The notes under the pieces: generated by a model
The model's database searches: none
Told to the model about the DNA's origin: nothing
What the model saw: only the letters and a program-made list of their open reading frames with translations
Translations under genes and position numbers: made by a program
In this document: one piece after another, positions 40,314 through 49,194 of the stretch
Numbering within the stretch: the stretch's first letter is position 1
How the letters are laid out: every line of letters begins with the position of its first letter
Source of the DNA: an uncultured Oscillospiraceae bacterium
GTDB taxonomy: Bacteria > Bacillota > Clostridia > Oscillospirales > Ruminococcaceae
Direction of reading: 5' to 3'
DNA: 54,341 nt
NCBI GenBank assembly: GCA_910577365.1
Contig: CAJTMU010000011.1
Span: 1 to 54,341, forward strand

Positions 40314-41483
40314 CTACGCCTTCATGCGCTTTTTGTAGTCCTCCTTGATCCTTTCGAGAGCCACTGCGTCCTCCTTGCGCTTTGCGCGCGCCTGATCCTG
40401 AATAGCCTGCACCTCGTCGATACCCGAAACGATAGTTTCCCAAGTATGCTGGAGAGTTTCAACCTTTATAGAGGAGTTGGCTGCCATTGCCGCAACCATT
40501 TTGGACTGCTCTACGGTGTTTTGCGCGTTCTTTATCAGCAGCTCGTTTGTCTTTTCGTCAAGCGCCTTAAGAGATTCCGCCTGAATACGCTGTCGCTTAA
40601 GCATTATTGCCTGCGCGAGAGACTGTTTGAACACAGGCATGGTGATAATAAACGCAGAATTTATCTTGCGCACAAGATTTAAATTGGAGTACTCCATGGT
40701 TTTGAGCATTGGAACGGTTTGGAGCGCTACATTTTCCGCCACCTTTAGGTCCATTACCCTTTGGTCGAGTATCTCTCTCATCTGCTGGAGATTGGACAAG
40801 TCCATGCGGATAGTGCCGTCGTCGGGGTTCTCGGCAACCTTCTTCTGGTACTGGTCGATAAAGCTGTCCAGCTCTTTGACCGCCTGCTCGCCCGCCATGA
40901 TATACTTTACAAGTTCCTGATAATAGCCGATATTCGCGTCGTACATGTTATCCAGTTTGGTATTTGCGGATTCAATTTCACTTTCATATTGCTTAAGCTG
41001 AACATATATCTTGTCTATTTCCTTTCCCATAGTATCGTATTTGCTGAGTATCTTATCCAGCTTTTTCTTAAGATTGCCGAAAAAGGTGGGCTTGTCGTCC
41101 GCCTCCAACTCCTTGATGTCAAACTGATCCATGATAGCCGCGAGATTTCTCAACATAACACCCGTGTCGTTTATTTGCTGAATACTCATGGAGTTGAGCA
41201 CTTGGTCAGAAGCCTGCGATATCTGCTCTGCCGCCTCCGCACCGAATTTAACAATAGTATTGCTGTCGTTAACGTTGATGGTGGATACAAGAGCGTCTAT
41301 CTCCGCACTGGTAGCAAGCTTCTGCTTTATCTCATCGGTCTTTACCACAATATTGAAATTTTTAACTTCTTCAATTTTCGCTTGCATAGCTTGATCGCTC
41401 TTTACTCCCACTACTGTTGCTGTGGCTTCGATTTCTGTTGTCGGCTGCACCTGCTGTGCGCCGGGTGTAAACTGTAATCCCAT
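40314..41483 (-). CDS. telA: Toxic-anion resistance protein TelA/YceH
   Basis: TelA proteins give resistance to tellurite and other stresses and travel with TerD genes; their mechanism is unsettled. The 389-residue protein is all helical, with long coiled coils (EIESANTKLDNMYDANIGYY), the family's MEYSNLNLVRKINSAFIITM, followed by PVFKQSLAQAIMLKRQRIQA, and NAQNTVEQSKMVAAMAANSS. There is no membrane segment. It is the last gene of the minus-strand Ter operon, 47 bases after yceG, as in Bacillus yceG-yceH. Confidence 0.95.
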   Translation of the reverse strand: MGLQFTPGAQQVQPTTEIEATATVVGVKSDQAMQAKIEEVKNFNIVVKTDEIKQKLATSAEIDALVSTINVNDSNTIVKFGAEAAEQISQASDQVLNSMSIQQINDTGVMLRNLAAIMDQFDIKELEADDKPTFFGNLKKKLDKILSKYDTMGKEIDKIYVQLKQYESEIESANTKLDNMYDANIGYYQELVKYIMAGEQAVKELDSFIDQYQKKVAENPDDGTIRMDLSNLQQMREILDQRVMDLKVAENVALQTVPMLKTMEYSNLNLVRKINSAFIITMPVFKQSLAQAIMLKRQRIQAESLKALDEKTNELLIKNAQNTVEQSKMVAAMAANSSIKVETLQHTWETIVSGIDEVQAIQDQARAKRKEDAVALERIKEDYKKRMKA

Positions 41484-41530
41484 AATGATATTTCCTTCCT
41501 GACAATGTTTGCTTGGAGATCAAACAACTG

Positions 41531-43711
41531 TCAATGCTTTCCGAACAGCTTTCCGAAAAAGCCGCCGTTTCTATCCTCGGAGGGTATCTTAAATTTCGGA
41601 ACCTCCATATTGTACATAAATTCGTTCATTATATGCTCCTCAAACGCCTCACCTTTTATAAAGGTTTCAATGTTTTTATAACCGGTGGGCGTATATACAA
41701 GCACATCAAAGCCTATCAGATTGCACAGCACTATCCTTATGCACTCCTCTTCGGTAAAGGTATCCTCCACCGAGTCTATGATGACCAGCTTCGGTATCTG
41801 CCGCGTAAAGTCGAAGTGCTGAAGCAGCTTCAGAAAATCCTTGTCAAGGCTCAGCCCGTAGTGGATAACACTGCACATAAGATAATCCCGCTCCATTTTC
41901 AAAAATCCGCTGTCAGCAGTTTCCTGAATCTTGTAAAACAGCAGATCCTGAAGCCTGTCGGGGAGATAGCTGTATTTGTTAAGCGTGCTGGATTTCAGCT
42001 TTTCCGCATCGATTTTCCCGTTGCGGTAAAAGCTGCGGTATACCGACAGGTCAAGATTTCCGCTCATGTTTTGCCCTTGCTTTTTAACGTAAATAAGCGT
42101 GTCGGGTGTAAGCCGCGAACGTATCTCTTCCCAGTATTCCCCGATTTTTCCGTCAGTAACTCCGCTTATTTTGGCAAATATATTGGGAATCGTTACAAGG
42201 TTACCAGATGTTGCAAAACCGGTTCGGAATTTCGCATCCTGCCGCCACAGTATCCCTATTTCCTCATAAGTGGTTTTAAGGGTGAGCGACTGACTGTTGG
42301 GAAACTGAAAGCTTCTGAAAACGCCAGCGTCGCCGCCGTAGAGCATTGTGTCAAGCTCTCGCTCTGCCGAATACGCGACGGTTGCCATCTTCATTTTTAT
42401 CGGCTTGTCGGGATAGCTGCCGCTTTCTTTTGATTCTGGCAGCTGGAATATCTGCATACGACCGTCAAGATTTTTTCCGACTGTCATGTCAAGCATTTTT
42501 CTGTTAGGCGTGATATAAACCACATCAAAGCCGCATTTCGACATGAAATTCAGAAAATACAGCTCTGACTGCGAGATATCTCCGTAATACAGAATGATCG
42601 GGATATCCTCATACTGCACCGCGTATTTCCGCGCTTGCGTGCAGCGGTACAGCCATGTGATAAGCTTGTTGCCGTAATTCAGCGTTACCGTCTGGTTTCC
42701 GTTATCAAGGGCGTTCAGAAGTTCTCTGAGCGCGTTCCGCGCGAGCGCGGTGCGCGTACTGTCGCCGTTCAGTTTTATCTGAAGCGCCAGTGAATCTATC
42801 ATTTCCGCGGTACTGTTGCGGGATATCCCGCCGAGCGACTTTGCCTCCTCCGCGGTGGGGTTAGTCAGCGGCTTTTCTATAAAAATAAGCTGCTTTTTTA
42901 TCCCTGCGAATTTCTCCTTAAACTGTACCAGCATATTATTGTAAATGGTCTCGTCGTTATAGCCGATAAGCGCCGCGCAGTATACGGGGATATCCCCGTC
43001 TTCGGTATAGACCCCGCCGCTTTTGATGACGCGGCTTTTTCTGTCCTTGAGAATATCCTCGAACATACCCGCCGCGGTGGTTTCAAGGCGCTTTATCTTT
43101 CCGCTGACCCGTTCCCCTGCCGTTCTCATTTCCGCAAGCTGTGCTTCCTTAGACAGATCCAGCGCTCCGAAATCAATGCGTATTGGTGCTGACAGTCTGC
43201 CCGAATGGATTGTTACCTTATCTTTATATGCGAAGCTCTCAAAATCCTTGTCTTGTCCATAACTTACCAGCGTTACCGATACCCCCGCAAGACTCATCAT
43301 GTACATAAGGTACATCTCTTTAAGCCCCGCTGCCCCTATATAAAAGAAGGTTTTTGGCTTGGCTGAAAGGTACTTCATAAGCCAGCACATTTCGACAAAG
43401 CAGGTGTTTTTTTTATTTATTCCACAGTCGGAAACAGCTTTTGCAAACACCTCGGATACCGCGCCGCTGTCTGCTGTAAGCCTGTTCGCGCTCAGCCACG
43501 AGTCAAGTCCCCTCTTTATAGCCGCCGCGTCCTCAAAGTTCTCCGCCACATAGGGCGCGGCGCGTGATATTTCATCGGTGGTTGCTGCGGGGAGCTTATC
43601 CTTGAAAAAAAGTCCGCTTTTTTGCGCCGAGATAAAATTATTTATTAAAAAGCCGCGAAAAACATCGGCATTTTCATATCCGACATATCTCGCAAACTCT
43701 TGTGTTGACAT
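41531..43711 (-). CDS. yceG: YceG-family protein of the Ter biosynthetic module
   Basis: The 726-residue protein matches the Bacillus YceG family (called a putative component of a biosynthetic module linked to TerD). It has two similar alpha/beta units with NTCFVEMCWLMKYLSAKPKT followed by FFYIGAAGLKEMYLMYMMSL, and KYAVQYEDIPIILYYGDISQ followed by SELYFLNFMSKCGFDVVYIT. The repeat suggests an internal duplication. It ends in GGFFGKLFGKH. The enzymatic role is unproven; the related gene groups carry phosphoribosyl and ATP-grasp enzymes, none of which are here. No membrane segment is seen. It lies between the second TerD gene and telA. Confidence 0.85.
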   Translation of the reverse strand: MSTQEFARYVGYENADVFRGFLINNFISAQKSGLFFKDKLPAATTDEISRAAPYVAENFEDAAAIKRGLDSWLSANRLTADSGAVSEVFAKAVSDCGINKKNTCFVEMCWLMKYLSAKPKTFFYIGAAGLKEMYLMYMMSLAGVSVTLVSYGQDKDFESFAYKDKVTIHSGRLSAPIRIDFGALDLSKEAQLAEMRTAGERVSGKIKRLETTAAGMFEDILKDRKSRVIKSGGVYTEDGDIPVYCAALIGYNDETIYNNMLVQFKEKFAGIKKQLIFIEKPLTNPTAEEAKSLGGISRNSTAEMIDSLALQIKLNGDSTRTALARNALRELLNALDNGNQTVTLNYGNKLITWLYRCTQARKYAVQYEDIPIILYYGDISQSELYFLNFMSKCGFDVVYITPNRKMLDMTVGKNLDGRMQIFQLPESKESGSYPDKPIKMKMATVAYSAERELDTMLYGGDAGVFRSFQFPNSQSLTLKTTYEEIGILWRQDAKFRTGFATSGNLVTIPNIFAKISGVTDGKIGEYWEEIRSRLTPDTLIYVKKQGQNMSGNLDLSVYRSFYRNGKIDAEKLKSSTLNKYSYLPDRLQDLLFYKIQETADSGFLKMERDYLMCSVIHYGLSLDKDFLKLLQHFDFTRQIPKLVIIDSVEDTFTEEECIRIVLCNLIGFDVLVYTPTGYKNIETFIKGEAFEEHIMNEFMYNMEVPKFKIPSEDRNGGFFGKLFGKH

Positions 43712-43809
43712 CTTTTATAATTCCTCCCCTCGGGAAGATTTTCTTTAAACGTCGCGGGCTTAATCGCGATATGCCCGACGTAGGAAGCTGCCACATAGCT
43801 TCCGTTGTT

Positions 43810-45081
43810 TTATTCCTCCACTTCTATGCCGTAACGGTTGCACAGCTTAGCCATTCCGTTACGGTAGCCCGCCCCGACCGCGGACAGCTTCCATTCGCCC
43901 TTATACAGGTAAAACTCCATAGCCACAGCGGTTGTCTCGTCGGTAAGTCTGTCCATCGTGAAGGATATCCTTTCCGCGCCGTTTGCAACAATTGAAATTT
44001 TCGGCGCTTTTACCAGACTGAAATTGTTAGAGTAGTTTCCCGCATAAATCGAATAGGCAAGCGCTATCTTCTGCACGCGGTAGTCAGTCTTGTCAAAATC
44101 TATTTCCAAATGACCGTCATTGGGGAAATATCTTATGTCACCCCGTTCACTGCTTTCATTCCCGAAGAATATCAGTCCGCTGTCTCCGAAGGAGCGTTCG
44201 CTGCCGTCGAGCATGAAAATATAAGGATCTATGTCGATATTGTTAGGTTTGGTGCAGGTGAAATAGATCTCGCATTTTGTACCAATATACTGATACAGCG
44301 ATACGCGCTGCCCCATTCTCATTTCAAGAAGCGGCATGTCGTAAAGCGGAGCAGGTGAAATGACCGATATTACATCAGTTACCGGCGCTGCGGTCATGGA
44401 AGACATGCTTTCGTTTTTTTTGGGAATGACTGCTGTGGACGTAACCTCAGAAAAATCCCTTTCGGGCGCTGTATAGACACATTTTCCGCTGATTGCAGAG
44501 ATGCTTCCGTCCGTCCTGCCCATCAGATATATCCGCCGCGTGAATTGGGATTTGAACAGCAGCTCTGCATAAAGCACCGTGTGGTCACCTATACCTCTTA
44601 CGGACATCGCGACGTCGTTCCTGCCCGCTTCCAGCAGCTTGGGAGATATGGTAACCCCAGGAGTCCCGCATACGACCTCGGTTTTCGCAGGCACGTTCAC
44701 CGTCATCTTAAAGCTGTTTTCGGCATCGGGAGCGAAAGTTCCCAATTCAATTGTACGCGGGACGTCAAAATAACCATCTTCCGCGCCAAAGCCCTTTACA
44801 CCGCCCTGAACCTCCACATTTTTAACAAACACGGGAAAGTTCGCGGCGATAGCTGTGTCACGCACGTCGCCCTCGGTAAGCTCCACGCGCAGCTCTTCAA
44901 TAGCCGCGCCCTGAGCAGTCACCTCTATCACGCTGCCGCGCTTTGCCCATATGGTGGTATCCTTTCCTACAAGGCGAATAGGCTTTGTTATATATATGGG
45001 TCCCTCAAACTCGCCCGCGGGCAGCATTGCCGTGCCGCCATGGGGGGTCCTCAGTATTATGTCATTTATATTGTCAGCCAT
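43810..45081 (-). CDS. TerD-domain protein with new N-terminal region
   Basis: The 423-residue protein ends in a TerD domain (about 240-423), recognised by EMRMGQRVSLYQY, IDPYIFMLDGSERSFG, IRYFPNDGHLEIDFDKTDYR, MEFYLYKGEWKLSAVGAGYR, and a GMAKLCNRYGIEV end. The N-terminal 230 residues are beta-rich: it begins ILRTPHGGTAMLPAGEFEGP with PIRLVGKDTTIWAKRGSVIE, like the first turns of right-handed beta-helix proteins, then VNVPAKTEVVCGTPGVTISP. The calcium-binding acidic residues of TerD are only partly kept. It lies between terD and yceG and is probably a structural or scaffolding member of the Ter complex. Confidence 0.85.
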   Translation of the reverse strand: MADNINDIILRTPHGGTAMLPAGEFEGPIYITKPIRLVGKDTTIWAKRGSVIEVTAQGAAIEELRVELTEGDVRDTAIAANFPVFVKNVEVQGGVKGFGAEDGYFDVPRTIELGTFAPDAENSFKMTVNVPAKTEVVCGTPGVTISPKLLEAGRNDVAMSVRGIGDHTVLYAELLFKSQFTRRIYLMGRTDGSISAISGKCVYTAPERDFSEVTSTAVIPKKNESMSSMTAAPVTDVISVISPAPLYDMPLLEMRMGQRVSLYQYIGTKCEIYFTCTKPNNIDIDPYIFMLDGSERSFGDSGLIFFGNESSERGDIRYFPNDGHLEIDFDKTDYRVQKIALAYSIYAGNYSNNFSLVKAPKISIVANGAERISFTMDRLTDETTAVAMEFYLYKGEWKLSAVGAGYRNGMAKLCNRYGIEVEE

Positions 45082-45089
45082 TGTTTCCC

Positions 45090-45206
45090 CTTATTTAAAT
45101 TTGAAATTTTCCGCGACCCGCCCGCCACGGCTCACTCCGCTTTGCTCCGATACACCGCGTCAGGCTCTCGCGGAAAATTTCCTGCGTGGGCGATATGTTG
45201 CATTTT
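45090..45206 (+). repeat. Intergenic repeat, variant copy E
   Basis: The ends match (TTATTTAAATTTGAAATTTT then CCGCGACCCGCC at the left; CAGGCTCTCGCGGAAAATTT and CCTGCG at the right). The central palindrome is replaced by a CGGCTCACTCCGCTTTGCTCC-like stretch. The copy lies within the minus-strand Ter operon. Confidence 0.7.
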
Positions 45207-45252
45207 TTGAGCGTTGCTTTTGCTCCTCACTTAATTATATTGTTCAACCAAT

Positions 45253-45310
45253 TTTTGGTGCGCCTTTATGCTTGACATAAATTCCGCTCTGCGCCGAAGG
45301 CGCACCAAAA
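45253..45310 (-). repeat. Inverted repeat after terD
   Basis: TTTTGGTGCGCCTT (45253-45266) and AAGGCGCACCAAAA (45297-45310) are perfect arms. A nested GCGCC-GAA-GGCGC (45291-45303) is the alternative fold. It sits just past the terD stop and may trim or terminate the transcript. Confidence 0.65.
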
Positions 45311-45330
45311 TCATTCATTATCCCTTACAA

Positions 45331-45915
45331 TTATACATTAACTCCGTAGCTTCTGCAAAGGGCTTCAAGACCGCCCTGATAGCCCGCCGCAACCGCGTTG
45401 AACTTCCAGTCGCCGTTATAGCGGTAAATTTCGCATACGACAAGCGCGGTTTCGATGGAAAACTCCTCAACCAGATCGAAGCGGAGAACTTCCTCGCCGT
45501 TCACGTCATCGGGAGTGTCAATTTTAACGACCCTTACATAGGAGTTGGACACCTGACCGAAATTCTGATTTTTCTGCTGAGCGTCGAAAATCGTTACTGT
45601 AACCGCGATTTTCTCAATTTCCGCGGGTATCTTTGTGAAATCTATGATAATAGCCTCGTCATCGCCGTCGCCGTCGCCCGTACGGTTGTCGCCGGTGTGT
45701 ACTACCGCACCGTTTCTTGCGGTTAGGTTGTTGTAGAATACAAAGTCCTCGTCCTTAAGAACTTTTCCGTTAGCGCCCAGCAGGAATACGCAAGCGTCAA
45801 GGTCGAAATCCTGACCGCCGTCGTATCTGTTTACGTCCCAGCCGAGGCCTATTCTTGCCATAGTTACCGATTTGTCCAGACTTACGCGCTGACCTTTAGA
45901 AAGATTTACTGCCAT
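45331..45915 (-). CDS. terD: TerD-family calcium-binding stress protein
   Basis: TerD binds calcium and protects against tellurite, peroxide and phage; the mechanism is not settled. The 194-residue protein is a full TerD: AVNLSKGQRVSLDKS start, ARIGLGWDVN, the calcium-site FDLDACVFLLG, HTGDNRTGDGDGDDEAI, and FSIETALVVCEIYRYNGDWK followed by FNAVAAGYQGGL. The start at 45915 follows CAGGAGG; a longer frame starts 14 codons earlier without such a site. It follows the P-type ATPase and precedes the second TerD protein. Confidence 0.97.
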   Translation of the reverse strand: MAVNLSKGQRVSLDKSVTMARIGLGWDVNRYDGGQDFDLDACVFLLGANGKVLKDEDFVFYNNLTARNGAVVHTGDNRTGDGDGDDEAIIIDFTKIPAEIEKIAVTVTIFDAQQKNQNFGQVSNSYVRVVKIDTPDDVNGEEVLRFDLVEEFSIETALVVCEIYRYNGDWKFNAVAAGYQGGLEALCRSYGVNV

Positions 45916-46044
45916 TTTATTTTCCTCCTGAAATAATATTATCTGTGCAATGCACATGGTTTTTATTTGCGGCTTAGCGGTGCCCTGCGGCGGAGTTGGT
46001 ATCCGACGCAGAGGAAATACCGCAGTGTCAGCCGGATTTAGTTA

Positions 46045-48783
46045 TCAACCGTTTTTTGTACCAACAACGGATTTTCTGATGAGATCTATGGGAATAATCG
46101 AAATACCCATTACCAGCACTACCAGCCATTCTGTAACATTCAGACCATAGCCGCCGAGTATCGCTCCGCCGAGGTAGGTCATGATCACCTGAACAACGGC
46201 GATAATGCCGAATACGGTCAAAAATCCTTTGTTTTTGCCGAGGTTATCAAACAGGTTCATTCTGTCCGTTCTTGCGTTAAAGGCGTTGAATACCGCTATA
46301 AAGATAAAGAACGCGAAATAAGCGGTATGGAGATACGCATGGGCTTCACCCATTATATTCGATTCGCGTATCAGTCCCCAGCTTTCAAGAATACTGGTTT
46401 CGGGCGTAAGCTCGCTTGCGGGCAGAGAACCGAGCAGAAGCAGAGCCAGTGAGAGAATAAACGTCCAGCCCGCGCCGGTGATTATCTGCGACATCATGTT
46501 TTTGCTGATTATCGGCTCGTTTCTGCGCTTGGGCTTTTCTTTCATAAAGCGTGTGAGCGCAGGTTCGCCGCCGAATGCCAGCGCCGCAAGGGTATCCATA
46601 ACAAGGTTTACCCACAGGATTTGTATTACCGAAAGCGGATTTGCCAGATTGAGCAGCGGGCAGATAAAGGATATCAGTACTGCGGCCACGTTTATGGTCA
46701 GCTGGAATACGATAAATTTGCGTATAGAGTTAAATATGGTGCGCCCGTAGAGTATCGCGCGGTCGATGGAGTTGAAGTTGTCGTCCAAGATAACTATATC
46801 CGAAGCCTCTTTCGCGACTTCCGTGCCGCCGCCCATTGCGAAGCCCACGTCTGCTTTTTTCAGCGCGGGGGAGTCGTTCACGCCGTCGCCTGTCATGCCC
46901 GCCACAAGGTCAAGCTCCTGCGCCAGACGCACAAGCCGGCTCTTGTCGGAGGGGAGCGCTCTCGCGATAACGCGGATATCCCTGAGCTTCGATTTTATCT
47001 CATCGTCGGATAGCTTAGCCAGCTCGTCGGAGGTCAGCACCACGTCGCTTTCCTTTTCCAACAGCCCCGCTTCCTTGGCGATAGCTACGGCGGTTTCCTT
47101 ACGGTCGCCCGTTATCATTACCACCTGAACGCCCGCGCCCTTTACCTCGTTAATTGCGGTTACGGACTCGGGGCGTACTTCGTCGCGGATACCAACAACC
47201 CCGACCAGCGTCCAGTTGTTGCCCGCGGGAAGAGCGTCATCGCCGAGGGAATCCTCGCTTGTCGCCAGTGCCAGCACTCTTATCGCGCGGTTCGCAAGCT
47301 CGTCTATCTTCTTGTTCAGCTCACTCATGGAGAATGGCAGCTTTGCGCCGTTTTCATCATAGTAGTGGGAGCACCGCTGCAATATCTTCTCGGGAGCGCC
47401 CTTTATAACCGAAAGACTGAACTCGCCCTCAACCTGGGTAGCCGAATATTTGTTTGTGGAGTTAAAGGGAATATTGCCCGTTTCGAGAACCTCCACACAG
47501 TCGGGCTCGTTCATGACATAGCCCAGTATTGCTCGCTCGGTGGCGTTTCCGCCGATAACTCTTCTGTCCTTGCCCTCGCCGCTTATCATGGAGAGCGTGT
47601 TGTGGCGCGCGGAAAGACACAGCAGCTTTTTCAGCTTGCCGTTTACGTCCGCGTAGGTCTTGTATTCGTTAACACCGCCGTCAATAAACGCAACAGCTTC
47701 CAGTTTGCCCTTGGTTATCGTTCCGGTCTTATCCGAGAAAAGGATATTCAGTGAGCCTGCGGTCTCTATGCCCGCGACTTTTCTTACAAGAACGTTGTCC
47801 TTGAGCATTTTGCCCATGTTCTGCGCTGAAACTATGGCGATCATAAGCGGCAGACCCTCGGGAACCGCCATAACTATGATGATTACCGCCAGCATAACCG
47901 CTTCTATTACCGCGTTGAGCAGCGCTACCCACTGGAATGTGCCGCCCACCATCAGGAAATTCTCCATCACGTTTCCGCCGGTATCTATAAATATGGTCTT
48001 GATAAGCATTGCGACCGCTATCGCGATACCGCCGATATAGCCGAATTTGCTTATCCCGCCCGCCAGCTTGCCGAGCTTTACCTTAAGAGGAGTGTCGCGG
48101 TCGTCGTCGGTCTGAAGCTCGCTTGCTATCTTTCCGTAAACAGACTTGTCGCCCACCACGGTGACCTGCATTACCGCATTGCCTGAGCATACCACCGCGC
48201 CGCGGTACACTTTATACTCGCTGTCGAAATTTGTGTTTTCGTCTGTATCCGTCCAGTCCTCGGGAACGGCGGTTTTCTTTGCCTCGCGGCTCTCGCCGTT
48301 AAGCACCGACTGGTCCACCTTGATATCCCCGTCGATTATAATTCCGTCCGCGGGTATCTTGTCGCCCGACTGGAGCAGTATTGCGTCGCCGACTACGATA
48401 TCGTTTATCGCCACCTCGGAAATAACGCTGTTGCGGTACACCTTGCACATAATGCGCGAGGCTTCCTCCTGGAGCTTCTGGAAAGCGTTCTCGTTACGAT
48501 ACTCCGAAAATGTGGACACCAGAGTCGCCAGCATTATGGCGATGAAAATTCCGATAGGCTCATACCATTCGGGCGCGCCCTCCTCGATAAGTCCTACGCC
48601 GCCGAGTATAGCCAGCACCACATTGATGACTAGCGCGACGATCAATATTTTTATCATCGGGTCGCCGAGATTTCCCTTGAGCTTATCCCAGAAGCTTTCC
48701 GAAGCCTGCTCGGTCATGGCGTTGTCGCCGTATTTTGCCTTGCTTTCGGCGGCTTCCTTATCCGTTAAACCAAATTGTTTCAT
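46045..48783 (-). CDS. PMCA-type calcium P-type ATPase
   Basis: The 912-residue protein has the P-type motifs DKTGTITKG (phosphorylated aspartate near residue 350), MITGDRKETAVAIAKEAG, and TGDGVNDSPALKKADVGFAM. It has ten predicted membrane helices, and the ion-binding PEGLPLM in helix 4 with NLVMDTLAALAF in helix 6 suits Ca2+. Calcium pumps of this kind export or sequester Ca2+. A C-terminal calmodulin-like region is absent. It lies between the kinase and terD in the same direction, an unusual link of a Ca2+ pump to Ca2+-binding TerD proteins. Confidence 0.92.
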   Translation of the reverse strand: MKQFGLTDKEAAESKAKYGDNAMTEQASESFWDKLKGNLGDPMIKILIVALVINVVLAILGGVGLIEEGAPEWYEPIGIFIAIMLATLVSTFSEYRNENAFQKLQEEASRIMCKVYRNSVISEVAINDIVVGDAILLQSGDKIPADGIIIDGDIKVDQSVLNGESREAKKTAVPEDWTDTDENTNFDSEYKVYRGAVVCSGNAVMQVTVVGDKSVYGKIASELQTDDDRDTPLKVKLGKLAGGISKFGYIGGIAIAVAMLIKTIFIDTGGNVMENFLMVGGTFQWVALLNAVIEAVMLAVIIIVMAVPEGLPLMIAIVSAQNMGKMLKDNVLVRKVAGIETAGSLNILFSDKTGTITKGKLEAVAFIDGGVNEYKTYADVNGKLKKLLCLSARHNTLSMISGEGKDRRVIGGNATERAILGYVMNEPDCVEVLETGNIPFNSTNKYSATQVEGEFSLSVIKGAPEKILQRCSHYYDENGAKLPFSMSELNKKIDELANRAIRVLALATSEDSLGDDALPAGNNWTLVGVVGIRDEVRPESVTAINEVKGAGVQVVMITGDRKETAVAIAKEAGLLEKESDVVLTSDELAKLSDDEIKSKLRDIRVIARALPSDKSRLVRLAQELDLVAGMTGDGVNDSPALKKADVGFAMGGGTEVAKEASDIVILDDNFNSIDRAILYGRTIFNSIRKFIVFQLTINVAAVLISFICPLLNLANPLSVIQILWVNLVMDTLAALAFGGEPALTRFMKEKPKRRNEPIISKNMMSQIITGAGWTFILSLALLLLGSLPASELTPETSILESWGLIRESNIMGEAHAYLHTAYFAFFIFIAVFNAFNARTDRMNLFDNLGKNKGFLTVFGIIAVVQVIMTYLGGAILGGYGLNVTEWLVVLVMGISIIPIDLIRKSVVGTKNG

Positions 48784-48849
48784 CTTTTTCTCCTTATTTT
48801 AAAAATTTTTCCGCACCGGCAGACTACGTTCGACTCAGCCTATATATGT

Positions 48850-48998
48850 CGATCTAAGCTGAATTATTTAAATTTGAAATTTTCCGCGACCCGCCTGAAT
48901 GCACAACATTTCGCTTCTCTGCGTGTTGTGCATTCAGGCTCTCGCGAAAAATTTCCTGCGTCGACATTGCGTTGCATTAAATTTTTTCTACAAGCTGC
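48850..48998 (+). repeat. Intergenic palindromic repeat, copy F
   Basis: The best copy: GATCTAAGCTGAATTATTTA, AATTTGAAATTTTCCGCGAC, palindrome CCTGAATGCACAACATTTCG facing GCGTGTTGTGCATTCAGG, CTCGCGAAAAATTTCCTGCG, ACATTGCGTTGCATT and TTTTTTCTACAAGCTG. The following 49000-49190 has further GC-rich partial repeats and no gene. Confidence 0.85.
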
Positions 48999-49194
48999 GG
49001 CGAACTACGTTCGCCTACCGCGCTGTAAAATCTACGCTCCACTTCGTTCCGCCGCGCTTTCACAGCTTGCTGCGGAAAATCCCTGCGAGTGCGGAACACT
49101 GCGCCTTGCCTATGACGCTTTGGGTCAAAATCCGCGAAAATCAAATCCGTCGGCAAAGCCGACACATTAACTACCGATTATCAACTGACAGCCG

